Assembly (NCBI GenBank): GCA_973895155.1
Contig: OZ316899.1
Location: 11,346,001 to 11,410,000 of the forward strand
Length of the DNA: 64,000 bases
Origin: Marsupella aquatica
Taxonomy: Eukaryota > Marchantiophyta
Direction of reading: 5' to 3'
Shown here: positions 22,650-34,935 of the stretch, piece after piece
Position numbering within the stretch: the first letter of the stretch is position 1
Layout of the letters: each line of letters starts with the position of its first letter
Notes under the pieces: generated by a model
The model's input: only the letters and a program-made list of their open reading frames with translations
The model's database searches: none
What the model was told of the DNA's origin: nothing
Position numbers and translations under genes: made by a program

Positions 22650-24287
22650 TTAAGACTTCTCCTTCATGTAGTACAGCCAACACATTCGAGAGTAATCATC
22701 TACAAACGTCACAAAATATCTGGCTCCACCCAACGATGGCTCTGATGCTAGACCCCAAACATCTGAATGTACGTACTCAAGAATCTTATGAGAATGGCAG
22801 GAACTAGAACTGAAACTCACTCTCCTCCGCTTGCCGTAGATGCAATCTTCATAGAAATAAAGTTTTCCAGATTGTGCGCCTTGCAGCAAATCTCTGTTTG
22901 CCAAGGCTGCCAATCCTTTACCACTCAAGTGCCCCAATCGTGCATGCCATAAATCTATGGCCTGTGTGCGACCAGATGTTGATGGTGCTTCAATTGAAGC
23001 AACCGACAATGCCATTGCATCCAAACGTTCCACCATAGAATCCACATGCTCCACTCTAGGAGCAATCACATCTCCTTGCAAGATGTACAAATTATTCTGC
23101 CGTAGCGCCTTAATCAAAGTTACCTCACCTTTGACAACAAAGAGTGCACCATCACGTGCAGTGAAATGATATCCACCAGCTTCCAAAGCACCAAGAGAAA
23201 TCAAGTTCTTAGAGATGTCTGGTATGTGCGTGACTTTCGTCAATGCTCGCACAACACCATCAAACATCCGGAATTTGATAGTCCCCATGCCAACAATCTC
23301 ACATCGGACCCCGTTGCCGATTTCCACGCTACCAGTACACGGTTGGTAAGTAGAGAAATAAGATCGCATTGGACACACGTGATAAGAGGAACCCGAATCC
23401 AACATCCATTTATTGTCATACACAGAATTAATAGCACCAATACATAGCACTTCGGCACCATCCTCATTATCAGCAATCACTATGCCAGTTGAAGATGAAG
23501 ATGCACCATCAAAAGTAGGACGCTTCTGCTTGGTCAAAGAAGGGCAAGACCACTTGGTGTGGCCCTTCTCATGGAAATGCCAACACTGAACCTTCTTACT
23601 ACGGGACTTAGATTTAGATTTGTTCTGAGATCTAGATCTAGATTGATCCGCAATACGCTCAGTGGATGTACCTCTAACCATTAAGGTAGCAGACTCATCA
23701 TCATGGGAAGATAGATGTCGCTTGCTCCATTCTGCAAGAATAGTAGCCTTCACCACATCCAGCTTCAACGTAGGCTTGTCATGCGTGATGACCGTTACCA
23801 ACGTTGAAAAGCTCTTTGGAAGCGACATCAACAAATGCATTGCAAGGTACTCATCGGTCAACTTATCTCCCGCCGTGGTCACCTCGTGCACAATCTCATC
23901 GAAGAGACTAAGATGATCACGCATGTTTCCACCATCCTGCAACTTCAACCTGAATAGCCGCTCCAACTGGTAAATGCGAGTAGTCAATGAAGTACTTTGG
24001 TATAGTTGAGTAAGCGTATCCCAAATCTTCTTGGCGTTGCGATCCATCCCCAACACAATCTTGAGAATGTTGTTTGCCAAGAACAACTCAATTGTACTAC
24101 ATGCCTGCACCAACATGTCTTCCCACTCCTCATCTATAAGGGTCGAGGGCTTCACTCCAGTGATGGTCTTCTCAAGACCCTGTTGGATCAACACGTTGGT
24201 CACCTTCCGAGTCCAGAGGCTAAATCTGACCTTCCCATCAAACTTTTCCACCTCAAACTTTGGCGCCGCAAGCTTTCTTGAAGTCAT
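22650..24287 (-). pseudogene. copia-C gag, protease and pre-integrase
   Basis: A long unbroken frame starting at the ATG ending at 24287 (MTSRKLAAPKFEVEKFDG), preferred to the non-ATG frame start at 24305. In order: UBN2-type gag (YQLERLFRLKLQDGGN), an RS-rich basic stretch, a zinc knuckle CWHFHEKGHTKWSC in which the second Cys is replaced by Phe, protease WMLDSGSSYHVC, pre-integrase DLWHARLGHLSGKGL, and the start of the integrase core (YVHSDVWG, FVDDYSRMCWLY). It stops at 22650 where the integrase core should continue. Confidence 0.85.
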
Positions 24288-24515
24288 TGATGCTGACACA
24301 AACACACAGGAAACACAAGTACCAAAATACCTCTACACACAATCACCAAAAAATGAAAGTTGGCAAATGTGGAACTGTAATGCACCACCGCGTAGCCTGC
24401 AAGGTACACTACCAATATTTGAAAACGATTTGGCAAAAAACTGCTTCTGAAAAAAGTTATCCAAAAAAAAGGTTGTTTTTTTCCCCCTTTTTTTTCTCCT
24501 CCTCAAAGCACCCGC

Positions 24516-24768
24516 GGAACGGTGTTCCGTGGGTCCCTGTTTTTCCCCACCGCAAAGCTATCACGGAACGGTGTTCCGTGGATCAATGTTTTTCTTCACT
24601 GCCAAGTTGTTGTGGAACGGTGTTCCATGGGTACTGTTTTTTCCCACCAACGAACCGCGACGGAACAATGTTCCGTGGGAGACTGTCTCACCACCACTGA
24701 GCTGCGACGGAACAGTGTTCCACGGGAGACTATCTCACCACCACTGAGCTACGACGGAACAGTGTTCC
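24516..24768. repeat. six-copy tandem repeat with GGAAC-N3-GTTCC palindrome in copia-C leader
   Basis: GGAACRRTGTTCC-type 13-mers start at 24516, 24565, 24614, 24662, 24709 and 24756, a period of 47-49 bp, in the untranslated leader between the 5' LTR and gag. The arms GGAAC and GTTCC are kept in all six while the intervening bases vary. From here to the LTR (24770-25437) I see no gene. Confidence 0.85.
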
Positions 24769-25451
24769 GCGAGTGAAATTTCTCACCACCACTCAGAACA
24801 AGCGCTAAACACGGCATGATTTCTGGACAAAATCATTGTTCACTTGTCATTTTCTGTTTGCCCTGAGTAACAACCACACCTCATCACTACAATGCCCGGC
24901 AGCTACGTACTCCACTCGTACTCCACCGCACAAATTGTCGGCGTCACCGCAAATTGTTGCGCAACGTGACCCAAGAGGTGAACGAAGAAAAAATTGAGAA
25001 AAAACCATGAAGAAAAAAAAACATCGATATTTTCCCGAGAAAACATCAACCCAAGACCCCGTAAGAGATCAAGCCGAGCACAAAGACTCCATAGCCAAAG
25101 AGATTAGGCTACAAACAGCAAAATGTAAAACGATATTGCTTCGCACTCGCTTGATGAAACGCTGTGAAAATTTCACCGAGACGAAGTGCTCGCCGATGCG
25201 CACAATGAAACGCAAGACTGTCCGCCCGGCAGTATTCAGAAAACCAAAGACACATCCGACACTTCTGATGTGAAGTTTCAATCGGGAAACCATCACTCCT
25301 TCTGAACGCGAAACCTCCAGCGCACAACGACCAGTGACACAATCATACAAATTGTTGAAAACAATCTGATGTGTCACCACGATTCAACACAAAGAATACT
25401 CTCACCACTGTCCAGGCAACCGAACGTCGAACACGAAGCTCTGATACCACT

Positions 25452-25747
25452 TGTAGGAAAACCGTCAGCTCCATCCTAGACAGCAATGCAGAACATGAGA
25501 GCACTCGATCTCACACTACACCAACAAGACACCACAATCATGGAGAAACTCCTGAAGGATCATAGCTCATGAGATTGAACATGTGAAGAATGAGGGAGAG
25601 AATGCTCTCCCTCCAACCTATACCCCCCAAGGGGGACAAAGATGTGTGGGCCTAAATAAGTGGATCTTATCCTTAATTAACCAAGGGTCAATTAACCCTA
25701 GTAAGGCCAAACTAACTATAGTCGGGAACTTGAGTCAATTCCTAACA
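25452..25747 (-). repeat. copia-C 5' LTR, with primer site at 25438-25449
   Basis: 296-bp LTR. Two bases inside the element is GCTCTGATACCA (minus strand TGGTATCAGAGC), the standard initiator-Met-tRNA primer site of plant copia elements, which confirms the orientation. Confidence 0.92.
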
Positions 25748-25846
25748 CCACGCCCATTAGTGGTGGGAGGGGTGCTTCTCCTGGAGGGCGCCCCCGTATC
25801 TAATCTCTAACTTTGAATTCTGGGAGCCTCCTTGCGCTCTAAGAAG

Positions 25847-26588
25847 ATGGAGGACCGGCTGAGAATGGCTTCATGGAATGTATGTGGGTTAGGTGAACTA
25901 AATAGGAAACAACTAGTCAAACAGTGGATAAAAGGATTAATTGCTCCGCTTGGAGCGCTGGCTCTTCAAGAAGTCAAGACAAATAGCTTTAGATTAGATT
26001 TAGCACTTCGAGCAATTCTACCTGATTACCACCACTTCATGTCTGAACCAGAGGAGGGCAGAGGGGGATCGACGCTATCTATTCACCCAAAGTGGAAGGT
26101 GCTAAATCAGGGAATTTTAGATTTTAGATTTTAGAATAAGAGCTATATGGGTAATTCTAGAACATAAGAAAGGGCCGATTGGAATTGCCAACATTTATGC
26201 ACCAAACTCAGCCAGATCTCGGGCGGCTGTATGGCATGAACTCAAAGTGGCTCTACCTCAGGCGTATTGGATTATATGCGGGGATTTCAACATGATGGAA
26301 GATCGTGCGGACTCAATGGGAGGATCTTTGCTTATTAGGGGGCTGGAATTAGAGTTCTGGCGCTTCCTGACAACCAGGTTTGATTTGGTGGATGCATTGA
26401 AGATCGGAGGGCTAAAGTCTGGTTCTCTATTCACATGGAGGAGATGGAGAGGAGACGAGCTGATGCAATCAAGGTTGGATCGCTTCTACGTTAGCGATGG
26501 AGGCTGGTGGGTCTGTGGTCCGGTTTGTCTCATGCACGATGGTGGGTCCATGCTTTCTGATCATGACCCTATCCTGTTGGAACTTTGA
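25847..26588 (+). pseudogene. LINE ORF2 endonuclease domain
   Basis: APE-type endonuclease at the start of ORF2. The ATG at 25847 is followed by MASWNVCGLGE (N at the metal-binding site), LALQEVKT (E of the QE motif), IANIYAPNS, WIICGDFNMM (the GDFN box) and MLSDHDPILLEL (the SDH box), so all catalytic boxes can be read. A frameshift lies at about 26130, where a TTTAGATTTTAGATTTTAG triplication occurs, and a stop at 26586. Confidence 0.85.
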
Positions 26589-28732
26589 CTCCAAGAGGCT
26601 AGGGAGTGCGGAGGGCTGGACCGGGTTCACCTCTTTAAGGCTGACCCCACTGTACTGAGAAAAGAGGAAAACAGGGAGAAGCTCGAAGCTACCTGGAGGA
26701 CCGGAAAGGACAATGCTAGGGATCCACACGCGAGATTTGCCATAGCTTGCAGCTCACTACGGAAGGCTTACAAGGAAATACAGGCGCTACCAAAGAAGAA
26801 GGAAGAAGAAATGAACTTCTTAAGAGCCCAACTACAGAATCTGAAGGAAATGTTAGAAAAATTCAACTCTGAGGAAACAGTGACGGAGTACATCCTGGCG
26901 GAAGATCAGCTTCACCTGGCTGAAATGGAGGAAGCGATGCTAGGCAGAAGATTGGCACAAATTAAATGGCTTGGAGAAGGGGAAGAAAGCACTAAATTCT
27001 ATTTTGCAACGATTAAAGCCAAACGAGACCGAGAGAAGATTCCTTCCTGCAAAGGGAGGATGACTCAACCATAGTGGACCCGACGCTGATAATGAGAGAA
27101 GTGGAAAAGCACTGCAACAATCTATACTCCCCTGAGCCACTTTCTTACTCGGAACACCAGGATTGTTTGGCTGCTCGGAAGCGGCTGCTGGAGAAAATGA
27201 GGCACTCTCTTACTGCAGCTGAGATTTGCATGATGGAAGAAACCCCATCGGCAAAAGAGGTTAAAGACGGACTTTGGTCTCTCCCACTTGATAAGACTCT
27301 AGGACCAGGCGGACTAACGGCAGGGGTCTTTAGGGCAGGCTGGGATTATATTCACACGGATCTGCTGGAGATGATACAAGACTACTGGTTAACAGGCAAG
27401 CTAGCGGCAAGCATCAAGCTGGGCATTATCAAGCTGATACCCAAGAAAGAGGACAAAAGATTCTTGAAAGACTGGAGACCACTGACCATGCTAAACACGA
27501 TTTATAAATTGATTGCTAAGCTTTTGGCTGCCCGGATGCAACTGGTCATCCCTAAGTTGGTTAACAAGCAGCAAACTGGGTTCATCCTGGCTGTCACATC
27601 TTAGAGAATATATTGGTAGCATGGCTCACGGGAAAATGGGCTCGGAAGACAAGACGTCCGACACTCTTTCTGAAGCTAGACTTCAAAAAAGCTTTTGACA
27701 GGGTAAATCACGATTACTTGTGGGAAACAATGCTTCTCCTAGGGTTCAGTAGTTGGACCATTCAGCTAGTTCAAGCTCTGCTCTCGGTGGCTTCTTCACG
27801 GGTGGTTGTGAATGGGCTTATCTCAGAGGCAATTGTGTTGCGTTGGGGGGTGAGGCAGGGCTGCCCCCTCTCTCCCTTACTCTTTGTGCTGTCCACCCAA
27901 CCGCTGATGACGTTCTTAGATTCAGAGATCAAAGAAGGAAGAGTGCAGGGAATCAAGATCAGCGAACAATGTACTATCTGCTTCAGACTCTTTGCAGACG
28001 ATGTTGGAATGTTTATCCCTGCATGTGAGACTGCTTTCTCTGAGGCTAGAGCAACGCTGGCCTGCTATGAGTGCGCGTCTGGTGCTAGGCTGAATCTCCA
28101 AAAATTGATTATCATACCATTTGCGCTTGAGCGCATTCCAGAATGGCTAAGCAAAATTGAATGCAGGATCAGCAAAGCAGGAGAGCTGCATATCTATCTT
28201 GGGGCGCCATTCGGACTAGAGCTTGGGGCGGATCAAATTCACAAATTCTGTTTAGACAAGATCGCTAAGAGATTGGCTTCCTGGGCTAACAAACTGATCT
28301 CATTCACAGGAAGGACTCTGCTGATTAAACAGGTTTTGTTAATTGGCTATCCCTATCTACCATGTGATGCACTTGAGATCATTTGCTCGGCTGGCAAAGA
28401 AATTGGTGGCGCTGTGCAGGGACTTTCTGTGGGGCTATAATCAAGAGGGGAACAAGAAGATTCCTCTGGTGGCCTGGACAAAGATGGCACGGCCTAAAAT
28501 AGATGGCGGACTTGGTTTCAAAGACTTCCGCACTCACTCTGAGGCTCTACTTACCCAATGGTTCATGAAGGCTCTGGATTGCCCCACTGCTGAATGGTCG
28601 CTACTGCTGCAGGCTAACCTTGATCTCATGGGCTGGAGGCTTTACAAGGTGATACGTCGGAACAATTACACTTTCTAGGATAAGTTATCAATGTGCTCGC
28701 CACGGGCTAGCGGAGGAATGCCTTACACATGG
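26589..28732 (+). pseudogene. LINE ORF2 reverse transcriptase
   Basis: Follows the endonuclease with a helical linker (EEEMNFLRAQLQNLKEML), then RT: SAKEVKDGLWSLPLDKTLGPGGL, LIPKKEDKRFLKDWRPLTMLN, FLKLDFKKAFDRVNHDYLW, GVRQGCPLSPLLFVL, and the catalytic box RLFADDVGMFI (about 27985-28017, FADD with both Asp). The thumb region follows (YLGAPFG, GRTLLIKQVLL). Frame changes lie near 27060, 27600 and 28350. The reading is interrupted at 28732 by the 13.4-kb transposon and resumes at 42120. Confidence 0.88.
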
Positions 28733-28766
28733 ATCAGCCTATTCATTAAAAGTGTATTATTATTTG
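28733..28766 (+). repeat. left terminal inverted repeat
   Basis: 34 nt that pair with 42082-42115; mismatches are at positions 12, 27, 29 and 30. The first 11 nt are identical. Confidence 0.88.
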
Positions 28767-28770
28767 ATTT

Positions 28771-29095
28771 ATGTACATTTGGGCAATGAAAAGTGTACTT
28801 TTGGGCTTGGAAAAGTGTACATTTGACCAATGAAAAGTGTACATTTGGGGATAAAAAAGTGTACAATTGGTCTAAAGAGTGTATATTTGGGCAATGAAAA
28901 GTGTACATTTGAGCATCAAAATATGTACATTTGGCTTAAAAAGTGTACATTTTAGTACATTTGGCCTAGAAAGTGTACATTTGAGTGAAAAAAGGATACA
29001 TTTGGCTTAAAAAGTGTACATTTCAGTGCATTTAGTCTAGAAAGTGTAGCTTTGAGTGCAACAAAGAGTACATTTGGCCTAAAAAGTGTACATTT
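28771..29095 (+). repeat. left subterminal repeats, unit AAAGTGTACATTTGG
   Basis: About 17 degenerate copies of a unit centred on the self-complementary TGTACA, spaced about 17-25 bp apart, all in the same orientation. Such subterminal clusters are commonly transposase-binding regions in plant DNA transposons; that role here is inferred. From 29096 to 29316 the sequence is AT-rich with no gene. Confidence 0.85.
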
Positions 29096-29316
29096 TCCTG
29101 AAAACTTTTATTGTAATCATTTAAAATAAAGAAATTAATAAAAAATATTTTTAATTATGCAGAAAAAATAAACATTCATATTCATAATAATCAAAAGTTT
29201 AGAAAATGAGTAGATAGTCTACTAAGTAACTAAACACTCAATGGCATGGTCTCACAATATATATAACTCTTACATAAAAACTAGTAACTATCTAATTATA
29301 TCTTAGCTAGTGACAA

Positions 29317-32300
29317 CTAAGTGTACTTGTCCATCCTTTGGAGATAACTTTGGACAGTTTGTAGAACATTTCGAGGAATCTTCAAACCTCTGCCAACCAT
29401 GTTTTCTTCCTTCATTCCAGATTTAAAACCATACATTGCAGAATTTGCATACTGCCAATGTTGAGTGTTCTCACCAAATCCTGGATCTCGTTCCCATGTC
29501 TTGGTGGACATGAAACAATTGAGATACCTAGCACTCTCACTCACATCAAGTTTAGAGTGTTTAGGCCTCCACCATTCCACGGGGAACATTGGAGCATATT
29601 GTTGAGTCAAAGGAGGGTCTCTTGAAGATGCAATTGGGACTTCATGCTTAGGGTCCACCTGACCCAAAGCTCTCACCAACCAGAAATGACCTCCACCATT
29701 TTTCTTCTCCCAATCATCCTCGGGTCGAAGAAACACAAAGTTTCCTTCACAAATATCCTGGAGGGGAATCCACCGTCCTTGTTCTCTCTCAGCTCGAGAT
29801 CCAACAAATGGTGCTGCTTGATCTTCCATCTCTTCCAAGACTTCATTTTGAAGAGCTGTCATCTCTGCATTCTCCTCATCTTCACTTAGAGGACCACTCT
29901 GTTCGCATGCCGATTGGTTGACCTTGTAACCAGTGCTGTGGTTAGTCTTAGGCCAAAATCCATTTTTCAATGGAAATTGATTATTTCCCTCCCCTTCCAT
30001 TGCAAGCCCATTTGACAACAGCTCCACAATTCTTTCCCAATATTTAACAAGAGGAAATCTTTCCTTGTATGCTATTGACGTCTCATCAATGCAACTCCTT
30101 CTAAAAAAATCAAGGTACTTGTTAAGGAATGGGATTATCTCTTCTGATTTTTTGTGTATCTCTCCTATGGATTTAGCTAAGGGTTGTCCACTGGGTAAAA
30201 GAAGAGAATTTGTTATTGGATCAGTTGCCCAAATGCACCTTCCGCCAACGGGAGCCCAAGCTTGCTTAACATGGGACTTATACTGAAATATTGGTACATT
30301 ATCTCTCATAGAGAAAAGAAATGATACCGGTTTTGAGTGACCTTGAATATCTTTGACCTTAAAACTTTGAAGATATTCTTTGTAAGATGCAACTTCTTGT
30401 ATCAATCTTGGAACTGGATGAATGCTCTCACATTCCCAAACCTCTGCCATTAGTGCAAGAAGGGTTGCAACTTCCTTGTGCTGAACTTGATATGATACCT
30501 TGGAAAATAGTGCATCAACATCTTTGTGCGTATGACCAACCATTAGAAAGGACATTTGAACAGTTTCAAATATTCCTCTACTCACAAGCTCCGAGCAAAA
30601 TGCCATGACCGTTTGGTTTTTGTTGTCCTTTGCTGAATTATCCATTTGCAATGTTAGGTGCCTTGGCAAGGGCATGAACAACGGACTGCCCTTCTCGCCA
30701 CCCACGTCCCCTCCATCATCCTCATCCTGTCGGGTTGGGATGGTCTCAGTCTGACTGTCGGCAGCTCCATCTTCAGAACCAATATACCTATTTACTTGAA
30801 TATTCTTTGGTTCCAAATATCCCGACAAAATGCATCAAAGTCAAGTAGGGCTTGAAAGAAAGGTCTGTGAGGTTCCCAATGCAAGCCATCAAGCATGTCA
30901 CCTGTCTTGTCTCCATTGTACTCTTCAAGATCTCGAAGACACTTAGCCAAGGATGTCACTGTGAAATTTGCATCTCCTGGCCAAAGGCCAGTGACACTAA
31001 AGTGTGCATATACTCCTGGATCTCTCCCGTGGGTCAACATCCCTGTGAGAGCGATAGGTAGCGGCATTCCATGACCCGAAAGTGATTTAGGAGTACTAAC
31101 CATTTTTGGAATCCATGTCTTTGCTTGATCCATCTTGTCGTGAATAATGCAAAGATATTCTCCTGGATGTTGCTTGGCCATCACTCGATGAGCGTAGTAA
31201 ACATATCTACGTGACATTTGCTCACGAAGATGTTGAGCTCTTTTTTCTTCAATTTCAGCACGTTCTTTTTTCCTTATCTCTCGCATCAAACTGTCTTTGT
31301 ATTCACAACAAAGCGTACACTTGGCAAATGCGCCATCCTTGTGAAAACTGAAGTTTGCAAATGATGTGCTCCATATCTTGTAGAGAGTGTTATCCGTAAC
31401 AGGAGGAAGCCCTTCTTCCTTCATCTTTGTTCTCACATCTTCCAAAATCTCTAACTTTTTGTAACACGCTGGAAGTCGATACTCAATGTTGTCTGTCCCA
31501 TGAGCCCCTCCATAAGGCATATGAGGCATTGGCTCTGCATTTTGAGTCAAAAATGCCTCTAGAAGAGCTCGCGCATGCAAGGTATTTGACCTTGTTTTCT
31601 TCAAGCCTGTGTTCCCATGGAACCCAATTTTGCAACCCTCCATGTATCTTCTCTTGTAATCATAATACTTGGTGTGACTAAAACCATGGATGGTTGCAAA
31701 TGCATCTTTACAGATGACCATACCTTTGAGAACATGGTGTCCCTTATCACGAACATCATCCTCTCTGTAGTGGAAGAGGTTGAAAATGTGTGATGTTTTG
31801 GACTCGCTAAACATCCCGTGAAATTCCATCCTAACATCTTCTATATCTTCCCTTGGCATAATGAGACAACATTTATGCTTGCAGCAATTTACTCTTTTGA
31901 TCTCATCAATTGCGGCTTCTGTTGTTTTTGAAACTGCCTTGGTTTGCAAGAGCCTCCTTTTCTTCTCAACAGGATCAACTTGATTCCTCTTGTTGAAGTT
32001 ATATGGCCTTTGTCGACATCCGGATGCGGATCCAACCACATGATCCGGATTCAGATCATCCCTATCCATTGACTCCATATTCTCTGTACCTTCTACCAGA
32101 ATGTCTGACAAAAATTTTCCAGTTGCTACTAGTTTTGTGTGATCAATTCGCCATCGAACCAAACTAATTACTCCCTTGTGAATGCTTGGAAAGTATTGCG
32201 ATTCCATGACATCTTTCACAGCAACCCCTACATAGTCTTCTCCCAGGATTTCATCATCAACAGCCGCCGTTGCTTGAGGCACAGTGATAGTCCCAGTGGC

Positions 32301-33107
32301 AACCTTACTCGATCGTCCTGAACCAATGTATAATTCGACCAACTCTGACATCCAATTGGACCGTTGGTAATAATCAGAATGAGTTTTGGTCGATTTTGTT
32401 GATGGAGAATGTGAGACAAAACTCTCCTCAATTAAAACGTCGCCATCACCTTGCTTCTTAGAGGAAGACTTTCTACCTTCATCAACATTCCAACCTTTTT
32501 TATGAACATCGGCCAAGTCCCAGAGAACCCATGAGTCTTTTGCCTCTTCAATTGTTTCAGCCCCATTGTGTATGTAAGGTAAAGCCTTACTACCATGAAT
32601 AACATCAGTGATTTTCACACTGATCCGAGACTCACCAAGTAATATGTTGTGACATCGGTCCTTTGGATTTACCTTGAAAATAACTCCAAGGGCTACACAA
32701 CACCCATCAATGAGCATTTCAACCTCGTCCCCTTGCCTTAGAGTGTTTGATGCATCCTCCATAACAATTGTAGGAGATTTATCCAAGTTATTATCTGGTC
32801 GAGTTGAACAACTACCAGTACTGATGCGTTTTTGGGAATCTAGAGTTATAGAGAGATACGCGCACGAGATCTCCCAAATAACACATGAGTCAATGGCATC
32901 AAAAATATTTTCTACCCTTGGTAGTGGAAATGGTAGTTTTCGAGTTGGCTCGAAAACCTTCTCCACGAGCACACCAATTCGATTATCCCCCAACAATATG
33001 TTGTGCACCCTATCCTGGGGGTTAATTTTCTGAACTGTCCCACAATCAACATCATATCCATCAATTGTCAAGGTCATATCATCACCTCTTGAAAACCTTC
33101 CAGTCAT
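29317..33107 (-). CDS. RNase H-fold transposase, DUF7869-like, with DUF8039-like repeats
   Basis: Read in two overlapping frames, 33107-30792 and 30828-29317; the join (intron or frameshift) is unresolved. I take the ATG ending at 33107 (MTGRFSRGDD) because the upstream frame runs through a splice-acceptor-like GTGCAG. The N-terminus has two clear and one weaker copy of a DUF8039-like repeat (IDGYDVDCGTVQKINPQDRVHNILLG; IDGCCVALGVIFKVNPKDRCHNILLG). A Cys cluster (KCTLCCEYKD) follows. Probable catalytic Asp sit in IHDKMDQ (about 31114-31147), LQMDNSAKDNKN (about 30613-30655) and GHTHKDVDALF (about 30501-30540). Only one frame break over about 1,260 codons makes it the best-preserved large gene here. 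The DUF names come from memory of motifs, not from a search. Confidence 0.75.
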
Positions 33108-33125
33108 TCTTGGATTTAGTAACCT

Positions 33126-34935
33126 GCACAATTTTCAGAAAAACCATCACAAATCCGAATGACAAGAATTTGAAGAGACTCACAATTATCCATACGGTCA
33201 TTTGATTGCCATTCCGAGAATCCAAACATTGGCTCAACTATCACGCTTGGATTGGGGTGGTCCAAATCAAAACCATGAAGATTGTATTCCGAAGGTCAAA
33301 TTTAAGCATCTCACTTGAATTGGGATCGTCCGAATCCAAACCAACCTCTATCCAACACACCCTCTTGGATTTGGATGGTCCGAATCCAAACCCAGATGGG
33401 ATCCCAAAGGTCCCAATTCAACAAACGCGCTTGGATTGGGATGGTCCGAATCCAAACCCAGATTTTATTTCAAAGGTCCCAATTTGAGCACCGGGCTTGG
33501 ATTCGGATGGTCCATCCGAATCCAAAACCAGATTGTATTTCAAAGGTCCAAATCCAACCCACCATCTTGGATTCGGATGGTCCAAATCCGAACACAGATT
33601 CTATCCCGAAGGTCCCAATTCAACAAACCGGCTTGGATTGGGATGGTGCGCGAATCCAAACCCAGATTGTATTTCAAAGGTCCCAATTTAAGCATCGGAC
33701 TTGGATTCGGATGGTCCAAATCCAAAACCAGACTGTATTTCAAACGCCCAAATTCAACCATCTCGCTTGGATTAGGATGGTCCGAATCCAAACCGAGATT
33801 GGATCCCAAAGGTCACAATTTAAGCATTGCACGCTTGGATTCAGATGGTCCGAATCCAACACACCCTCTTGGATTCGGACCATCCAAATCCAAAACCAGA
33901 CTGTATTTAAAACGCCCAAATTCAACCATCTCGCTTGGATTGGGATGGTCCAAATCCAAACCGAGATTGGATCCCAAAGGCCACAATTTAAGCATTGCAC
34001 GCTTGGATTCGGATGGTCCGAATCCAACACACCCTCTTGGATTCGGACCATCCGAATCCAACACACCCTCTTGGATTCGGACCATCCAAATCAAAAACCA
34101 GACTGTACTTCAAACGCCCAAATTCAACCATCTCGCTTGGATTGGGATGGTCTGAATCCAAACCGAGATTGGATCCCAAAGGTCACAATTTAAGCATTGC
34201 ACGGTTGGATTCGGATGGTCCGAATCCAACACACCTCTTGGATTCGGACCATCCGAATCCAAAACCAGACTGTATTTAAAACGCCCAAATTCAACCATCT
34301 CGCTTGGATTGGGATGGTCCAAATCCAAACCGAGATTGGATCCCAAAGGCCACAATTTAAGCATTGCACGCTTGGATTCGGATGGTCCGAATCCAACACA
34401 CCCTCTTGGATTCGGACCATCCAAATCAAAAACCAGACTGTATTTCAAACGCCCAAATTCAACCATCTCGCTTGGATTGGGATGGTCCGAATCCAAACCG
34501 AGATTGGATCCCAAAGGTCACAATTTAAGCATTGCACGGTTGGATTTGGATGGTCCGAATCCAACACACCCTCTTGGATTCGGACCATCCGAATCCAAAC
34601 CAAGATTGGAATCTGATCAGATGGTCCCAATCCTAGAAATGGATTGGATTCGGATGATCCGAATCCAAACAACAATCTAGGATTAGGACCATTATAATCC
34701 ACACATCAAGTCTGGATTCAAATGGTCTAACTCCACAATGAAGATTATGTTGAGATGGATATATTGAGATTGAGATCTCTTCCTAATCAAATTTAGACAT
34801 TCCGGGTTTTTCGGAACATTGGGTAATTCATGAAATAATAATTGGGAAGTCACTAGAATGCAGAACAAAGTGAAAGGGTTTGTCTCTCTTCCCTAAGAAC
34901 TCAAAATAAGCAAAGCGACTAAGACCATAACTCAC
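33126..34935 (-). other. probable 5' intron of the transposase gene, filled with palindromes
   Basis: On the minus strand a strong donor (GACTGCTGAG|GTGAGTTA) lies at 34935 and an acceptor (TTTTCAGAAAAATTGTGCAG-like) ends at 33126, next to the first transposase codons. The possible upstream exon gives no frame that joins to the transposase without stops, so it would be untranslated leader. The inference rests on the splice sites only. Confidence 0.5.
33210..34735. repeat. palindrome array 1 (GGATTCGGA-TGG-TCCGAATCC units)
   Basis: Dozens of copies of a unit of about 25 bp, TTGGATTCGGATGGTCCGAATCCAA, in which 11-bp arms flank TGG or CCA, set in variable spacer. From about 33814 there is a higher-order unit of about 168 bp: CACAATTTAAGCATTGCAC recurs at 33814, 33982, 34184, 34351 and 34519. 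Open frames in this stretch on both strands only reflect the repeat period and are not genes. Confidence 0.95.

Larger units (their letters stand above)
19923..25747 (-). mobile_element. Ty1/copia element copia-C, complete ends, TSD CCACG
   Basis: LTRs of 296 bp each (19923-20218 and 25452-25747) share nearly all bases and have TGTAGGAA...CTAACA ends. The TSD CCACG is present at 19918-19922 and 25748-25752. Gag, protease, integrase, RT and RNase H lie on the minus strand. The close match between LTRs suggests a rather recent insertion, although the coding region already has several frame breaks. Confidence 0.92.

Noticed and set aside
28741-29100. CRISPR-like array from the regular GTGTAC units
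   Set aside because: Units are degenerate, spacers are short and non-unique, and the block sits at the end of a eukaryotic transposon.
33315-34702. Many long open frames on both strands (proteins rich in WIRMVRIQ or GLDSDHPNP)
   Set aside because: They are translations of the palindromic repeat in each frame; the repeat period keeps several frames open at once. No independent coding evidence.
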